A stretch of 31,637 bases of DNA from Pseudomonadota bacterium. Lineage in GTDB: Bacteria; Pseudomonadota; Alphaproteobacteria; Rhizobiales; Xanthobacteraceae. This document shows positions 1 through 7,663 of the stretch, in pieces. A model generated the notes under the pieces. It was not told the DNA's origin, made no database searches, and saw only the letters and a list, made by a program, of their open reading frames with translations. Numbering within the stretch: the first letter of the stretch is position 1; each line of letters starts with the position of its first letter. The position numbers and the translations under genes were made by a program. Location: the NCBI GenBank assembly GCA_023423415.1, contig JAFAFP010000184.1:1-31637 (forward strand), given 5' to 3'.

Positions 1-73
1 AATGCGTGTGGAGAAAATCACGACCGACGCCGGCGGCAAGGCCAAGGGCACCGAGCCGCTGGATGTGAAATGA
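1..73 (+). CDS. C-terminal end of an unidentified protein (partial)
   Basis: An open frame enters from the left edge and stops at TGA 71-73. It gives a hydrophilic, lysine- and threonine-containing tail ending in PLDVK. Only about 23 residues are visible, which is too few to name a family. The ATG at position 2 may be internal. A strong hairpin follows at once, which supports a real gene end. It converges on the methyltransferase-like gene on the other strand. Confidence 0.55.
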   Translation, partial: MRVEKITTDAGGKAKGTEPLDVK

Positions 74-75
74 AG

Positions 76-99
76 AAGGGCCGGCATAGCCGGCCCTTT
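76..99. terminator. Bidirectional intrinsic terminator between convergent genes
   Basis: A perfect 10-bp stem (AAGGGCCGGC with GCCGGCCCTT) closes a 3-nt ATA loop. On the plus strand it is followed by TTTCGCTTT, and on the minus strand by TTCTTCATTTC. It sits three bases past the stop of the leftmost gene and about 30 bp past the end of the minus-strand gene that stops at 129, so it probably serves both. Confidence 0.8.
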
Positions 100-128
100 C
101 GCTTTCCCGCTCCATCGAGCAGCGAGCG

Positions 129-719
129 CTACTTTTTCCGATACACGATCAGCGTCTTGAAGTCGGCCACGCGCTCGACCGGCTTTTCCTTTTCCCACAC
201 GGGAAGGATTTCTGCCGTCCGCTCCTTGCCCATCGAGTTCTTGTAGAAAATCAGATAACCACCGGACCGCGTCTTGTCGGTGAACAGGTCGAGCACACCG
301 CGATCGGTCATGCCGCCATATTCAGCGCTCGCCGTGTTCGGGAAGAAGAACTCGCACAGATGCACCATCGTGACGATGTCGAAGCTCGGCAACAGGCGCG
401 GATTGGTTAGATAGATATCGCCAAAATAGGCGATGTAGCTCTTGGCGATCGCTGAATCCGTCGACACCAGCTTGATGTAGGCATCGTATTCCTCGATCGA
501 GGCGGTGATGCCCATCACCGCGTTGTTGGTCCCGTTGCGGGCCTGCTCGATGCCGACGACATGATGCGTGCCGGTGCCGAAGTGGAAGATATCCTTGTTC
601 TTCAGCCCCTGATCCTTGATCCATTCATTCACGTGCACGTCGCAAGGGCAGACGTCCTCATGCAAATCCCACTTGTCGGTCCAGTAGTTCATGCCGATCG
701 AAGAAACATTCTTGTTCAT
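129..719 (-). CDS. Methyltransferase-like conserved hypothetical protein, 196 aa
   Basis: This is a soluble protein with no signal peptide or membrane segment. Several features resemble a class I SAM-dependent methyltransferase. Residues 45-53 (FHFGTGTHH) look like a modified glycine-rich motif I. Residues 113-125 (FDIVTMVHLCEFF) look like the motif IV strand that ends in the catalytic loop. Residues 141-160 resemble the later strand with a GG turn (SGGYLIFYK). The usual acidic residue after motif I is not obvious, so cofactor binding is unproven. I chose the ATG at 719 because AAGGTG lies 6 nt upstream; the in-frame GTG at 728 is part of that ribosome site. It lies 76 bp downstream of the ABC exporter on the same strand and may be co-transcribed. 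The substrate is unknown. Confidence 0.75.
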   Translation of the reverse strand: MNKNVSSIGMNYWTDKWDLHEDVCPCDVHVNEWIKDQGLKNKDIFHFGTGTHHVVGIEQARNGTNNAVMGITASIEEYDAYIKLVSTDSAIAKSYIAYFGDIYLTNPRLLPSFDIVTMVHLCEFFFPNTASAEYGGMTDRGVLDLFTDKTRSGGYLIFYKNSMGKERTAEILPVWEKEKPVERVADFKTLIVYRKK

Positions 720-795
720 TTTCAACACCTTGTTGCAGGTTTATTTTCCGACCACGCTCGTGTGACAGGCCGACGTTTCCGTGTTCATGGCTAGT

Positions 796-2547
796 TTATA
801 CGGACTGGATTGCCAAGGGGCGCTCGGGCCGCGCGTGCGGCAAACCGCTCGTTGCAGTCTCGAGTTCGACCACCTTGGGATGAAATTCCCGCAGGACCTC
901 GCGGCGGTCCACGGTCATCACCACCGCATCCGGCAAGCGATCCAGCAACATCCTGTAGAGTTCGCGGGCTGAGGCGTCGGACAGCGCCGCCACCGGCTCA
1001 TCGAACAGCAGCACATTGGGCTTGCGCAAGAGCGCGCGGGCGATGCCGACCCGCTGCTGCTCGCCGCCGGAGAGCAGCACGCTCCAGTCGGCTTCTTCAT
1101 CCAGCCGTGGCGCCAGATGGGGCAGACCCACCTCCTCCAGCGCGGCGACGATGCTTGCGTCATCCACCTCATCGTCCGGCCGCGGATAGGTGATGGCGGT
1201 GCGCAACGTGCCAAGCGGGAAGTACGGCCGCTGCGGCATCACCAGAACATCGCCGTCGGCGGGAAACGAGACGCGGCCGGCGCCCGCCGGCCACAATCCG
1301 GTCAGCGCGCGGAATAGTGTCGATTTGCCCGAACCGGACGGTCCCGTGATCATGACCCGGTCGCCCGGCCGCAACGACAGCGTCGGCAGCCCCGCAATCA
1401 CTGATCCATCGGGCAGCCGGATCGACAGATCGGACACATCGACTTCATCCTGCGCGTGGTGCATCACCGCGATGGTGCCGGTCGTGCGCGCACGGCTGAC
1501 ATCCACCGCGTGCATCGCGTCCTCGAACTGTGACAGACGATCGACCATCGCCTTCCATTCGGCGATTTTCCCGTAGGAGCTGATGCAGAATGCGAATGCA
1601 CCTTCAACCTTCGGAAAGGCCAGCGCCGCTTGCATCAGCGACCCGAGCGGGATGACACCAGTGAGATAGGCAGGGCTGACGATCAGGATCGGCACGACGG
1701 TCGAGGCTTGTGCGTAGCCGCCGATGAAACCAACCAGCCGCGTCTGTGTGGCAACCAGCCGCGTCCAGTTCCCAACCAGATTGGAGAAACGATGGCGCAG
1801 TTCCTCGCGCTCCACCGGCTCGCCCTTCATCAGCGCGATCGGTTCGGAATGATCAGCCGCGCGCACAATGGCGAAGCGAAAGTCGGATTCGTAACGCTGC
1901 TGGTTGAAGTTGAGCGGGATCAGCCGCCAGCCGATCATGTGCGCGATCAACGTGCCGACACCGGCATAGAGCAGCGCCGCCCAGATCAGCCATCCCGGAA
2001 TCTTGAGATCGTCAAAGCCGGGGATCGGCGTCGTTGCCGAAAGCCCCCACAGGATATAGGCGAAGGAGAACAGCGCCACGATGCTGCCGAGCAAGCCCGT
2101 GGTCAGTTCGTGCGTCCGCTGGATGAAGAGATAGACGTCATTGGCGATACGCAGGTGGATGTTGTCCACATTCGGCGCGACGACGCGCACCCGGTAATGC
2201 CGGCCCTGCGCCATCCAGAGCGCGACATAATTAGCCGTCAGCCAGCGCCGCCAGCGGATCTGGAGTGTCTGACCGAAAAAGTACTGCGCCGCACCAGCGA
2301 GGATCGCGCCGACGATGATGAAGCCGAATACGATCAGCTCGGCATGGAAGGCATTCCAGTCACGCTGTTCCAGCGCGTTGAAAAAGCGGGCATTCCAGTT
2401 GATGACCGAGACCGCGACATAGACCAGCGCCAGTTCGGCCCCGATCACCGCGGCCAATAGCAACCGCGCGGTCCACTTTTCCTCGGACCGGAAATAGGGC
2501 AGCGCGAGCCGCAGGAAGGTACGCAAGGCGAGGACGATACGGTCCAT
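796..2547 (-). CDS. ABC transporter, fused permease/ATPase of the SbmA/BacA-YddA type
   Basis: A half-transporter of 583 aa with the membrane domain first (about residues 1-330, several hydrophobic helices) and the ATPase second (about 360-583). The YddA/SbmA-like membrane family moves peptides or lipophilic compounds across the inner membrane as a homodimer. Visible ATPase motifs are Walker A GPSGSGKST (402-410), Q-loop Gln 439, signature LSGGEQQR (492-499) and Walker B VLLFDEP with Asp 516 and Glu 517. Two motifs are unusual: the D-loop reads AALSD rather than SALD, and the H-loop histidine is Asp 547 (TVDRREV where relatives have VGHRSTL). The start is the ATG at 2547, which has AAAGGA 6 nt upstream; an in-frame TTG at 2574 has no such site. 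The substrate cannot be told from sequence. Confidence 0.92.
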   Translation of the reverse strand: MDRIVLALRTFLRLALPYFRSEEKWTARLLLAAVIGAELALVYVAVSVINWNARFFNALEQRDWNAFHAELIVFGFIIVGAILAGAAQYFFGQTLQIRWRRWLTANYVALWMAQGRHYRVRVVAPNVDNIHLRIANDVYLFIQRTHELTTGLLGSIVALFSFAYILWGLSATTPIPGFDDLKIPGWLIWAALLYAGVGTLIAHMIGWRLIPLNFNQQRYESDFRFAIVRAADHSEPIALMKGEPVEREELRHRFSNLVGNWTRLVATQTRLVGFIGGYAQASTVVPILIVSPAYLTGVIPLGSLMQAALAFPKVEGAFAFCISSYGKIAEWKAMVDRLSQFEDAMHAVDVSRARTTGTIAVMHHAQDEVDVSDLSIRLPDGSVIAGLPTLSLRPGDRVMITGPSGSGKSTLFRALTGLWPAGAGRVSFPADGDVLVMPQRPYFPLGTLRTAITYPRPDDEVDDASIVAALEEVGLPHLAPRLDEEADWSVLLSGGEQQRVGIARALLRKPNVLLFDEPVAALSDASARELYRMLLDRLPDAVVMTVDRREVLREFHPKVVELETATSGLPHARPERPLAIQSV

Positions 2548-2807
2548 CAGCGATCCTTTTGAGGAGTCCGTCAACGCGGACCGGTCGTCTGGCTTGTATC
2601 ATAGGCATCGTCACCAGCCGATTCGCCGATCACGTTGACGCTGGTTCAATCATCACACGAAAGAATGGAACAGGGCTGATTTCCAACACTTTTCCCGGCT
2701 AAACGGCCCATCACATGCGTGCCCCATCGCTCTGACAAGGGCTCGGTTGCGCCTTTTGGCTGTGGCCCACACCGTTGGTTGCCGCCGCCGTCCTGAACGA
2801 CCATACG

Positions 2808-4223
2808 ATGACAATGAACACGACCCTGACCGAGGGGGTTGCCTCCCCGGCCGCGCCGCACTGGCGCGTTGAACTGACCGAGACGATCCGGCTCGCTTTG
2901 CCGATCGCGCTGACGCAGCTTGGTCAGATTGCGATGATGACGACCGATCTCGCCCTGCTCGGGCGGCTCGGCGATCAGGTCGTCGCGGCGGCGGCGCTTG
3001 GACATACCATTCTGTTCGCCGCCTTCGTGCTCGGCATGGGGCTTGTGTCGGCCGTCGCGCCATTGGCGGCGCAGGCTTTCGGTGCGCGCAATCCGCGCAT
3101 GGTCCGGCGCGCCCTTCGCGTCGGCCTGTGGGCCGCGACATTGCTCGGCATCCCGCTCAGCATCGTCCAGCTTTTCGGCCACGACATCTTGATCGCGCTC
3201 GGTCAGACTGAAGAGTCCGCCTCGCTCGCCGCGCGTTATCTCTACGGCCTCGCCTGGAGCATGATCCCGGCCTGGTGGTTCATCGCGTTGCGCGGCTTCA
3301 TGGGCGCGGTCAACCGGCCGGAGCCCGGTTTGTGGATCACACTCGCTGCCATTCCGACCAATGCATTGCTCGCCTATGCGCTGATCTACGGTCACTTTGG
3401 CATGCCCAAGCTCGATCTGCTGGGCGCGGGGATTGCGACGACCACCGTCAGTATCGGCATGTGCGCGGCCGCCATCTGGGTGTGCTATGCGATGCACCCG
3501 TTCAAGAAATTCCGCGTGCTCGGAAACTTCTGGCAGCCGGACTGGCCGTTGTTCCGCCGGCTTATCATCATCGGCGCGCCGATCGCCGGCACCTTCGCGC
3601 TTGAATATGGCATCTTCGCTGCTGCCGGTCTGCTGATGGGATGGATCAGCACACAGGCGCTCGCAGCGCACCAGATCGCGCTCACGATCGCATCCATCAT
3701 GTTCATGGTGCCATTCGGCATCTCAATGGCGGCGACAGTACGCGTCGGCCACGCAGTCGGACGCCGCGACAGTCCCGGCACCCGCAGCGCGGGTTTCACC
3801 GCGATCGGACTTGGCATCGCCTTCATGACCACGATGACGCTGATCGTGAGCCTGACGCGTGAGTTCCTGCCGATCCTGTTCCTCGGTTCGATCACGCCCG
3901 AGAATGCACCAACGGCGGCGCTTGCCGCGAGCCTGCTCGTTCTCGGCGCCAGTTTCTTCATTGCCGACGGCATTCAGACCGTCGCGGCCGGAGCGTTGCG
4001 CGGCTTGAACGACACGCGCGTGCCGCTGCTGTTCTCGGCGGTCTGTTTCTGGCTGATCGGCTTTACGGCCTGCTATGGCCTCGGCTTCACGCTTGGCTTC
4101 GGCACGTTCGGGATCTGGGCCGGCCTGTCGCTGTCGGTTCTCATCTATGCCGTATTGCTGGTGGCCCGCTTTCACATTCTGACGAAGCGCGGATATCTGC
4201 CGGACGTGCCGTCAGCGATTTAA
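2808..4223 (+). CDS. MATE family efflux transporter (NorM-like)
   Basis: A polytopic inner-membrane protein of about 471 aa with roughly twelve hydrophobic helices in two homologous halves. It matches cation-coupled multidrug and toxin extrusion pumps in length and texture. The N-terminal half carries LTQLGQIAMMTTDLALLGRLG, a form of the conserved first-helix region with polar and acidic residues. The second half has the typical IADGIQTVAAGALRG segment. The start is the ATG at 2808 or the one two codons later at 2814; neither has a strong ribosome site. An in-frame TTG further up is unlikely. It ends 48 bp before the RNA methyltransferase on the same strand, so the two may form one transcript. 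The drug or metabolite exported is unknown. Confidence 0.92.
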   Translation: MTMNTTLTEGVASPAAPHWRVELTETIRLALPIALTQLGQIAMMTTDLALLGRLGDQVVAAAALGHTILFAAFVLGMGLVSAVAPLAAQAFGARNPRMVRRALRVGLWAATLLGIPLSIVQLFGHDILIALGQTEESASLAARYLYGLAWSMIPAWWFIALRGFMGAVNRPEPGLWITLAAIPTNALLAYALIYGHFGMPKLDLLGAGIATTTVSIGMCAAAIWVCYAMHPFKKFRVLGNFWQPDWPLFRRLIIIGAPIAGTFALEYGIFAAAGLLMGWISTQALAAHQIALTIASIMFMVPFGISMAATVRVGHAVGRRDSPGTRSAGFTAIGLGIAFMTTMTLIVSLTREFLPILFLGSITPENAPTAALAASLLVLGASFFIADGIQTVAAGALRGLNDTRVPLLFSAVCFWLIGFTACYGLGFTLGFGTFGIWAGLSLSVLIYAVLLVARFHILTKRGYLPDVPSAI

Positions 4224-4271
4224 GAGTTCGGCGAGCTTGCAGTCCGACGGCAAAGCCGGGCATGACGTGTC

Positions 4272-5504
4272 ATGGTTGAACGGCTGCACATTATCGAAGT
4301 CGGACATCGCGGCGACGGCGTTACTCAGACGCCGGACGGCCCGGTGTTCGTCCCCTCCACATTGCCCGGCGAAACGGTGGAGGCCGAGCGCACCCACCCC
4401 GATCGCGCGCACCTGCTGCGTGTCATTGAACCATCGCCACAGCGCATCGACCCGTTCTGTCCGCATTTCGGCATTTGCGGCGGCTGCGCGATCCAGCACT
4501 GGAGCGAACCCGCCTATCGTGCGTGGAAACGCGATCTCGTCGTCTCGACGCTCGCGCAAGCCGGCATCGAAACAACGGTCGGCGACCTGATCGACGCGCA
4601 TGGCAATGGCCGTCGCAGAGCGGTGCTGCACGCGCGCCGCGGCAACAAGGATATTGTCAGCGTCGGCTTTTCCGCTCTGCGCTCGCACGCGGTCGTGCCG
4701 ATTGATCGCTGCCCGGTTCTGGCTCCATCGATGAAAGGCACCATCGAAATTGCCTGGATCATTGCCGAAGCCCTCAGCCCGCTCGGCAAGCCGCTCGATA
4801 TCCATGTCACTGCCACTATCAACGGCCTCGACATCGATATTCGTGGATCGGGACCGATCGACGCTAAGCGTGCGAATGCTCTTACCACGATCGCAGCCTC
4901 GGGCGGCATTGCCCGCATGACGCGGCACGGCGAACTTGTCGCGCTCATTGCACCGCCTCTCCTGCAGATGGGCAAGGCGCGCGTCACGCTGCCGCCGGGG
5001 TCGTTCCTGCAGGCAACCGAGCAAGGCGAACAGGTGCTCGCCGACCTCGTCATCCAGCATGCCGGCCCGGCCAAGACCATGCTCGATCTGTTCTGCGGCG
5101 TTGGTCCGTTTGCACTGCGCCTTGCCGAGCGCGGGCGCGTGACGGCTATGGACTCAGACCAGAGCGCCGTCGACGCCCTGACAAAAGCGGCGCAGGCGAC
5201 GTCTGGCCTCAAGCCTGTTGCCGCCTCGAAGCGCGATCTCTTTCGCCGTCCGATGACGTTTCAGGAGTTGTCCGGGTTTGACGCCGTCCTGTTCGATCCG
5301 CCACGCCAGGGCGCGGAAGCACAGGCGCGCGAGATTGCCAGGAGCAAGGTTCACAACGTCATCGCCGTATCCTGCAACACCGCCACCTTCGCACGTGACG
5401 CCGCGATCCTGATCGAGGGCGGCTATCAGTTGAGAAGCGTCACGCCGGTGGACCAGTTCAAATACACGGCGCATGTGGAGATGGTCGGTCAGTTTACGCG
5501 GTAA
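4272..5504 (+). CDS. RNA (uracil-5-)-methyltransferase, RlmD/TrmA family
   Basis: A 410-aa member of the RumA/TrmA family, which transfers a methyl group from SAM to C5 of a uracil in rRNA or tRNA. The order is a TRAM-like RNA-binding domain (about 1-50), a cysteine cluster for a [4Fe-4S] centre (Cys 63, 69, 72 and 147), then a Rossmann methyltransferase domain with motif I LDLFCGVGPF and the LFDPPRQG loop. The nucleophile is Cys 368 in SCNTATFARD, and the general base is Glu 403 in HVEMVGQF. All key residues of an active enzyme are present. The exact target (U1939 or U747 of 23S rRNA, or tRNA U54) cannot be read from sequence, so I give no symbol. The gene starts at ATG 4272, with a weak ribosome site. 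Confidence 0.92.
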   Translation: MVERLHIIEVGHRGDGVTQTPDGPVFVPSTLPGETVEAERTHPDRAHLLRVIEPSPQRIDPFCPHFGICGGCAIQHWSEPAYRAWKRDLVVSTLAQAGIETTVGDLIDAHGNGRRRAVLHARRGNKDIVSVGFSALRSHAVVPIDRCPVLAPSMKGTIEIAWIIAEALSPLGKPLDIHVTATINGLDIDIRGSGPIDAKRANALTTIAASGGIARMTRHGELVALIAPPLLQMGKARVTLPPGSFLQATEQGEQVLADLVIQHAGPAKTMLDLFCGVGPFALRLAERGRVTAMDSDQSAVDALTKAAQATSGLKPVAASKRDLFRRPMTFQELSGFDAVLFDPPRQGAEAQAREIARSKVHNVIAVSCNTATFARDAAILIEGGYQLRSVTPVDQFKYTAHVEMVGQFTR

Positions 5505-5522
5505 TCAACCGCCAATATCCGC

Positions 5523-5585
5523 TCGTCCCCGCGAAGGCGGGGACCCAGAGCTTCAATGCTGGATTCCCGCTTGCGCGGGAATGAG
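5523..5585. repeat. REP-like palindromic repeat pair between convergent genes
   Basis: Two hairpins lie back to back: GTCCCCGC-GAAG-GCGGGGAC (about 5525-5544), then ATTCCCGC-TTGC-GCGGGAAT (about 5563-5582). They are joined by a short spacer containing CCCAGAGCTTC and CTGG. This bipartite shape is common as a dispersed intergenic element in Rhizobiales and other alphaproteobacteria. It fills the gap between the stop of the RNA methyltransferase (5504) and the stop of the convergent vWA gene (5605), and may also serve as a transcription or RNA-decay barrier for both. Confidence 0.8.
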
Positions 5586-5604
5586 CGCAGAGAATTACGC
5601 CAGA

Positions 5605-6456
5605 TCAATTCCCCCAGCGCTCCTGCCAGATGCGTTCGCCAATGGTGCAGGGAACGCGCGGATTGGCCGCTGACGCTGTCATCACCTTTGCATCCGGCGG
5701 AAGGCTCGCAATTTCCTGCACCAGTTTGGTGCGGATCGCTTCAACAAACTTCTCGCGGTCCTTCACTGGCACGACGAATGCCGCCGGACCGCCAATTACG
5801 CAGTCCTCGTAGTATTCATCGAGTTGCTCGATATCCATGGTCGAATAGCTCGGCCGCTTCAGCATCACCGGAAGACCGTTGATGGTGATGCCGCGCGACA
5901 CCACCTCGTCACGCGCGATCGTGACCAGCGGACCATTATTGTTTGCACCGTCGCCGGAGATGTCGATCACGCGACGGATGCCGCGTTGGCCGCTCGTTTC
6001 GAACAACTGCATTCCGAACAGCAATGCCGCCGAAATCGATGTCCGCGCTGCCCGGCGCAGCGGCGCCTGCGCAATCTCGTTCGCGACGGAGCCTGCGCTT
6101 TCCGGTCCCTCGATGATACGCCACGGCACGACGACTTTCTGTTCGTGCGCACCGGCCCACTCGAAATATGTGACGGCAATCTTGCCATGAATGCCCTGCT
6201 TCAAGGCATTCAGGAACTCGGAGGACGTCAGCGCCCGCGCATAACCGTCGCGCTGCAACGCCAGTTCGTCCATATCCATCGAATAGGAGATATCGACAGC
6301 CAGAACGAGTTCGACATCGACCGTGGCCTGCTTGCTGTCGGATGGGGGGCGCAGAGCTGGCGCAGCATAGAGATGCCACGTCACGAGCAGAGAGGCGGCC
6401 AATGAAAAGCCGCCGGCCAGCGGACGACGCGCGGGCGCAAACAATCGCCTGAGCAT
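5605..6456 (-). CDS. DUF1194 protein: exported von Willebrand factor A domain, 283 aa
   Basis: The N-terminus is basic (MLRRLFAPARR) followed by a hydrophobic stretch to about residue 33, consistent with a signal peptide or anchor, so the rest acts outside the cytoplasm. The vWA domain begins with VLAVDISYSMD. Asp 55, Ser 57 and Ser 59 form the DxSxS metal-ion-dependent adhesion site; further hallmarks are ISGDGANNNG and a C-terminal GGPAAFV segment. The function of the DUF1194 family is not established; vWA domains usually bind protein partners through a divalent metal. I chose ATG 6456, which has GGAGG 7 nt upstream; an upstream ATG at 6480 is also in frame. The gene follows aroC-ribB on the same strand with about a 100-bp gap. 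Its ribosome site lies inside a perfect hairpin, described separately. Confidence 0.88.
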   Translation of the reverse strand: MLRRLFAPARRPLAGGFSLAASLLVTWHLYAAPALRPPSDSKQATVDVELVLAVDISYSMDMDELALQRDGYARALTSSEFLNALKQGIHGKIAVTYFEWAGAHEQKVVVPWRIIEGPESAGSVANEIAQAPLRRAARTSISAALLFGMQLFETSGQRGIRRVIDISGDGANNNGPLVTIARDEVVSRGITINGLPVMLKRPSYSTMDIEQLDEYYEDCVIGGPAAFVVPVKDREKFVEAIRTKLVQEIASLPPDAKVMTASAANPRVPCTIGERIWQERWGN

Positions 6457-6460
6457 CCGA

Positions 6461-6480
6461 ATGCCTCCATCCGGAGGCAT
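6461..6480 (-). promoter_or_regulatory. Perfect hairpin that would bury the ribosome-binding site of the DUF1194 gene
   Basis: Read on the minus strand, the RNA is AUGCCUCC-GGAU-GGAGGCAU: an 8-bp perfect stem with a 4-nt loop. The 3' arm contains GGAGG, the best Shine-Dalgarno for the ATG at 6456, 7 nt further on. The 5' arm begins with an in-frame ATG. Folding would hide the ribosome site, which suggests translational control such as a thermosensor, ligand control or coupling. If the upstream ATG is used instead, the hairpin is simply coding. Confidence 0.5.
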
Positions 6481-6560
6481 CCGACTCCGGCTCGAGTGGG
6501 CTCAAGCAATCATGCTGCCACGCGCGGCAGACCGAGGAAAGCCAAATGACGGCCGATCCG

Positions 6561-7652
6561 TCAGCCCTCGACAGCCTCGGTGGACACGATCTCGATGCCG
6601 AAGCCACCAAGACCGACATAGGTCAGCTTCTTGGAGGTAATCAGCCGGATCGACGAAATGCCGATATCCTTCAGGATCTGTGCACCGAGCCCGATCTCGC
6701 GCCATTGGCGAATGCGGGCCGCCTCGGAATCGGTTTCACCGTCGCGCGGAATGGCGGTCACCGGAACGCCGGCTGTCCCATCGCGCAGATAGACGATGAC
6801 GCCCCGCCCTTCGTCCTTAAAGCGCGACAGGACGGCATTGATCGTCTTCGCACCACCGAACACATCGCCAATAATGTCCGCCCGGTGCAGCCGGGTCGGC
6901 ACGCCCTTGCCGTCGCCGACCTTGCCATACACGAACGCCATGTGATGCTGCGGATCGAACGGCGTGACATACGCGTAACCTTGCAGCGGCCCGATCGGCG
7001 AGGCGACCGGGAATTCACCGACGCGCTCGACCAGCTTCTCTCGCACCTGCCGGTAAGCGATCAGGTCGGCAATCGAGACGCTCTTGAGGCCGTACTTTTC
7101 CGCAAATTCGGCGACCTGACGGCCGCGCATCACGCTGCCGTCGTCATTCATCAGTTCCGCCAGCACGCCAACCGGTGGCAGGTTCGCCAGCTTGCACATA
7201 TCGACGCAGGCCTCGGTATGGCCGGAGCGCATCAGCACGCCGCCTTCCTTGGCCACAAGCGGGAACACATGACCCGGTCGCACGAAATCGCTAGCGCCGC
7301 TGTTGCCGTTGGCCAGCGCACGCACGGTGTTGGTGCGTTCTTCAGCCGAAATACCCGTAGTCAGCCCGTGCTTGACGTCAACGGTGACGGTGAAAGCGGT
7401 GCCGAGCGGCGCATCATTGCGTGACACCATCGGGTCGAGATGCAGCCGCTTGGCTTCGTCAATCGACAGCGGCGCGCAGACAATGCCGGAGGTGTGCCGG
7501 ATGATGAAACCCATCTTCTCCGGGGTACAGAGCGAAGCGGCGACGAACAGATCGCCCTCGTTTTCCCGATCGTCATCGTCGGTGACAACGACGATCTCTC
7601 CGCGCGCGAAGGCGGCGATCGCCTGGTCGATACGTTGCTGGGTGTCGATCAT
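6561..7652 (-). CDS. ribB: 3,4-dihydroxy-2-butanone 4-phosphate synthase with degenerate GTP cyclohydrolase II domain (RibBX type)
   Basis: Residues 1-203 form a complete RibB domain, which converts ribulose 5-phosphate to the four-carbon precursor of riboflavin. It has the acidic loop TDDDDRENEGD (24-34), RHTSGIV (52-58), RPGHVFPL and GHTEACVDMCKLA. Residues 205-360 align with GTP cyclohydrolase II, but the three zinc cysteines are gone. Where active enzymes have HSECLTGD..GSLRCDC, this one has HRADIIGD..GGAKTIN, giving Asp 259, Thr 270 and Asn 272. The second domain is therefore very unlikely to open GTP, and a separate RibA is expected elsewhere. This hybrid is a known proteobacterial variant. 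The start ATG at 7652 lies 11 nt after the aroC stop, so the two genes are almost surely co-transcribed. Confidence 0.94.
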   Translation of the reverse strand: MIDTQQRIDQAIAAFARGEIVVVTDDDDRENEGDLFVAASLCTPEKMGFIIRHTSGIVCAPLSIDEAKRLHLDPMVSRNDAPLGTAFTVTVDVKHGLTTGISAEERTNTVRALANGNSGASDFVRPGHVFPLVAKEGGVLMRSGHTEACVDMCKLANLPPVGVLAELMNDDGSVMRGRQVAEFAEKYGLKSVSIADLIAYRQVREKLVERVGEFPVASPIGPLQGYAYVTPFDPQHHMAFVYGKVGDGKGVPTRLHRADIIGDVFGGAKTINAVLSRFKDEGRGVIVYLRDGTAGVPVTAIPRDGETDSEAARIRQWREIGLGAQILKDIGISSIRLITSKKLTYVGLGGFGIEIVSTEAVEG

Positions 7653-7663
7653 TAAAGTCCTGC

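Noticed and set aside
1630..2460. A 276-aa plus-strand ORF opposite the ABC exporter
   Set aside because: It is a shadow of the membrane domain of the exporter, with no ribosome site or recognisable domain.
2646..3671. A 341-aa minus-strand ORF opposite the MATE gene
   Set aside because: It has a charged low-complexity composition without any family motif, whereas the plus strand encodes a clear MATE transporter.
7653..7663. An FMN riboswitch before ribB
   Set aside because: Only 11 nt separate aroC and ribB, so there is no space for the element, and no conserved RFN pattern is visible upstream of aroC.
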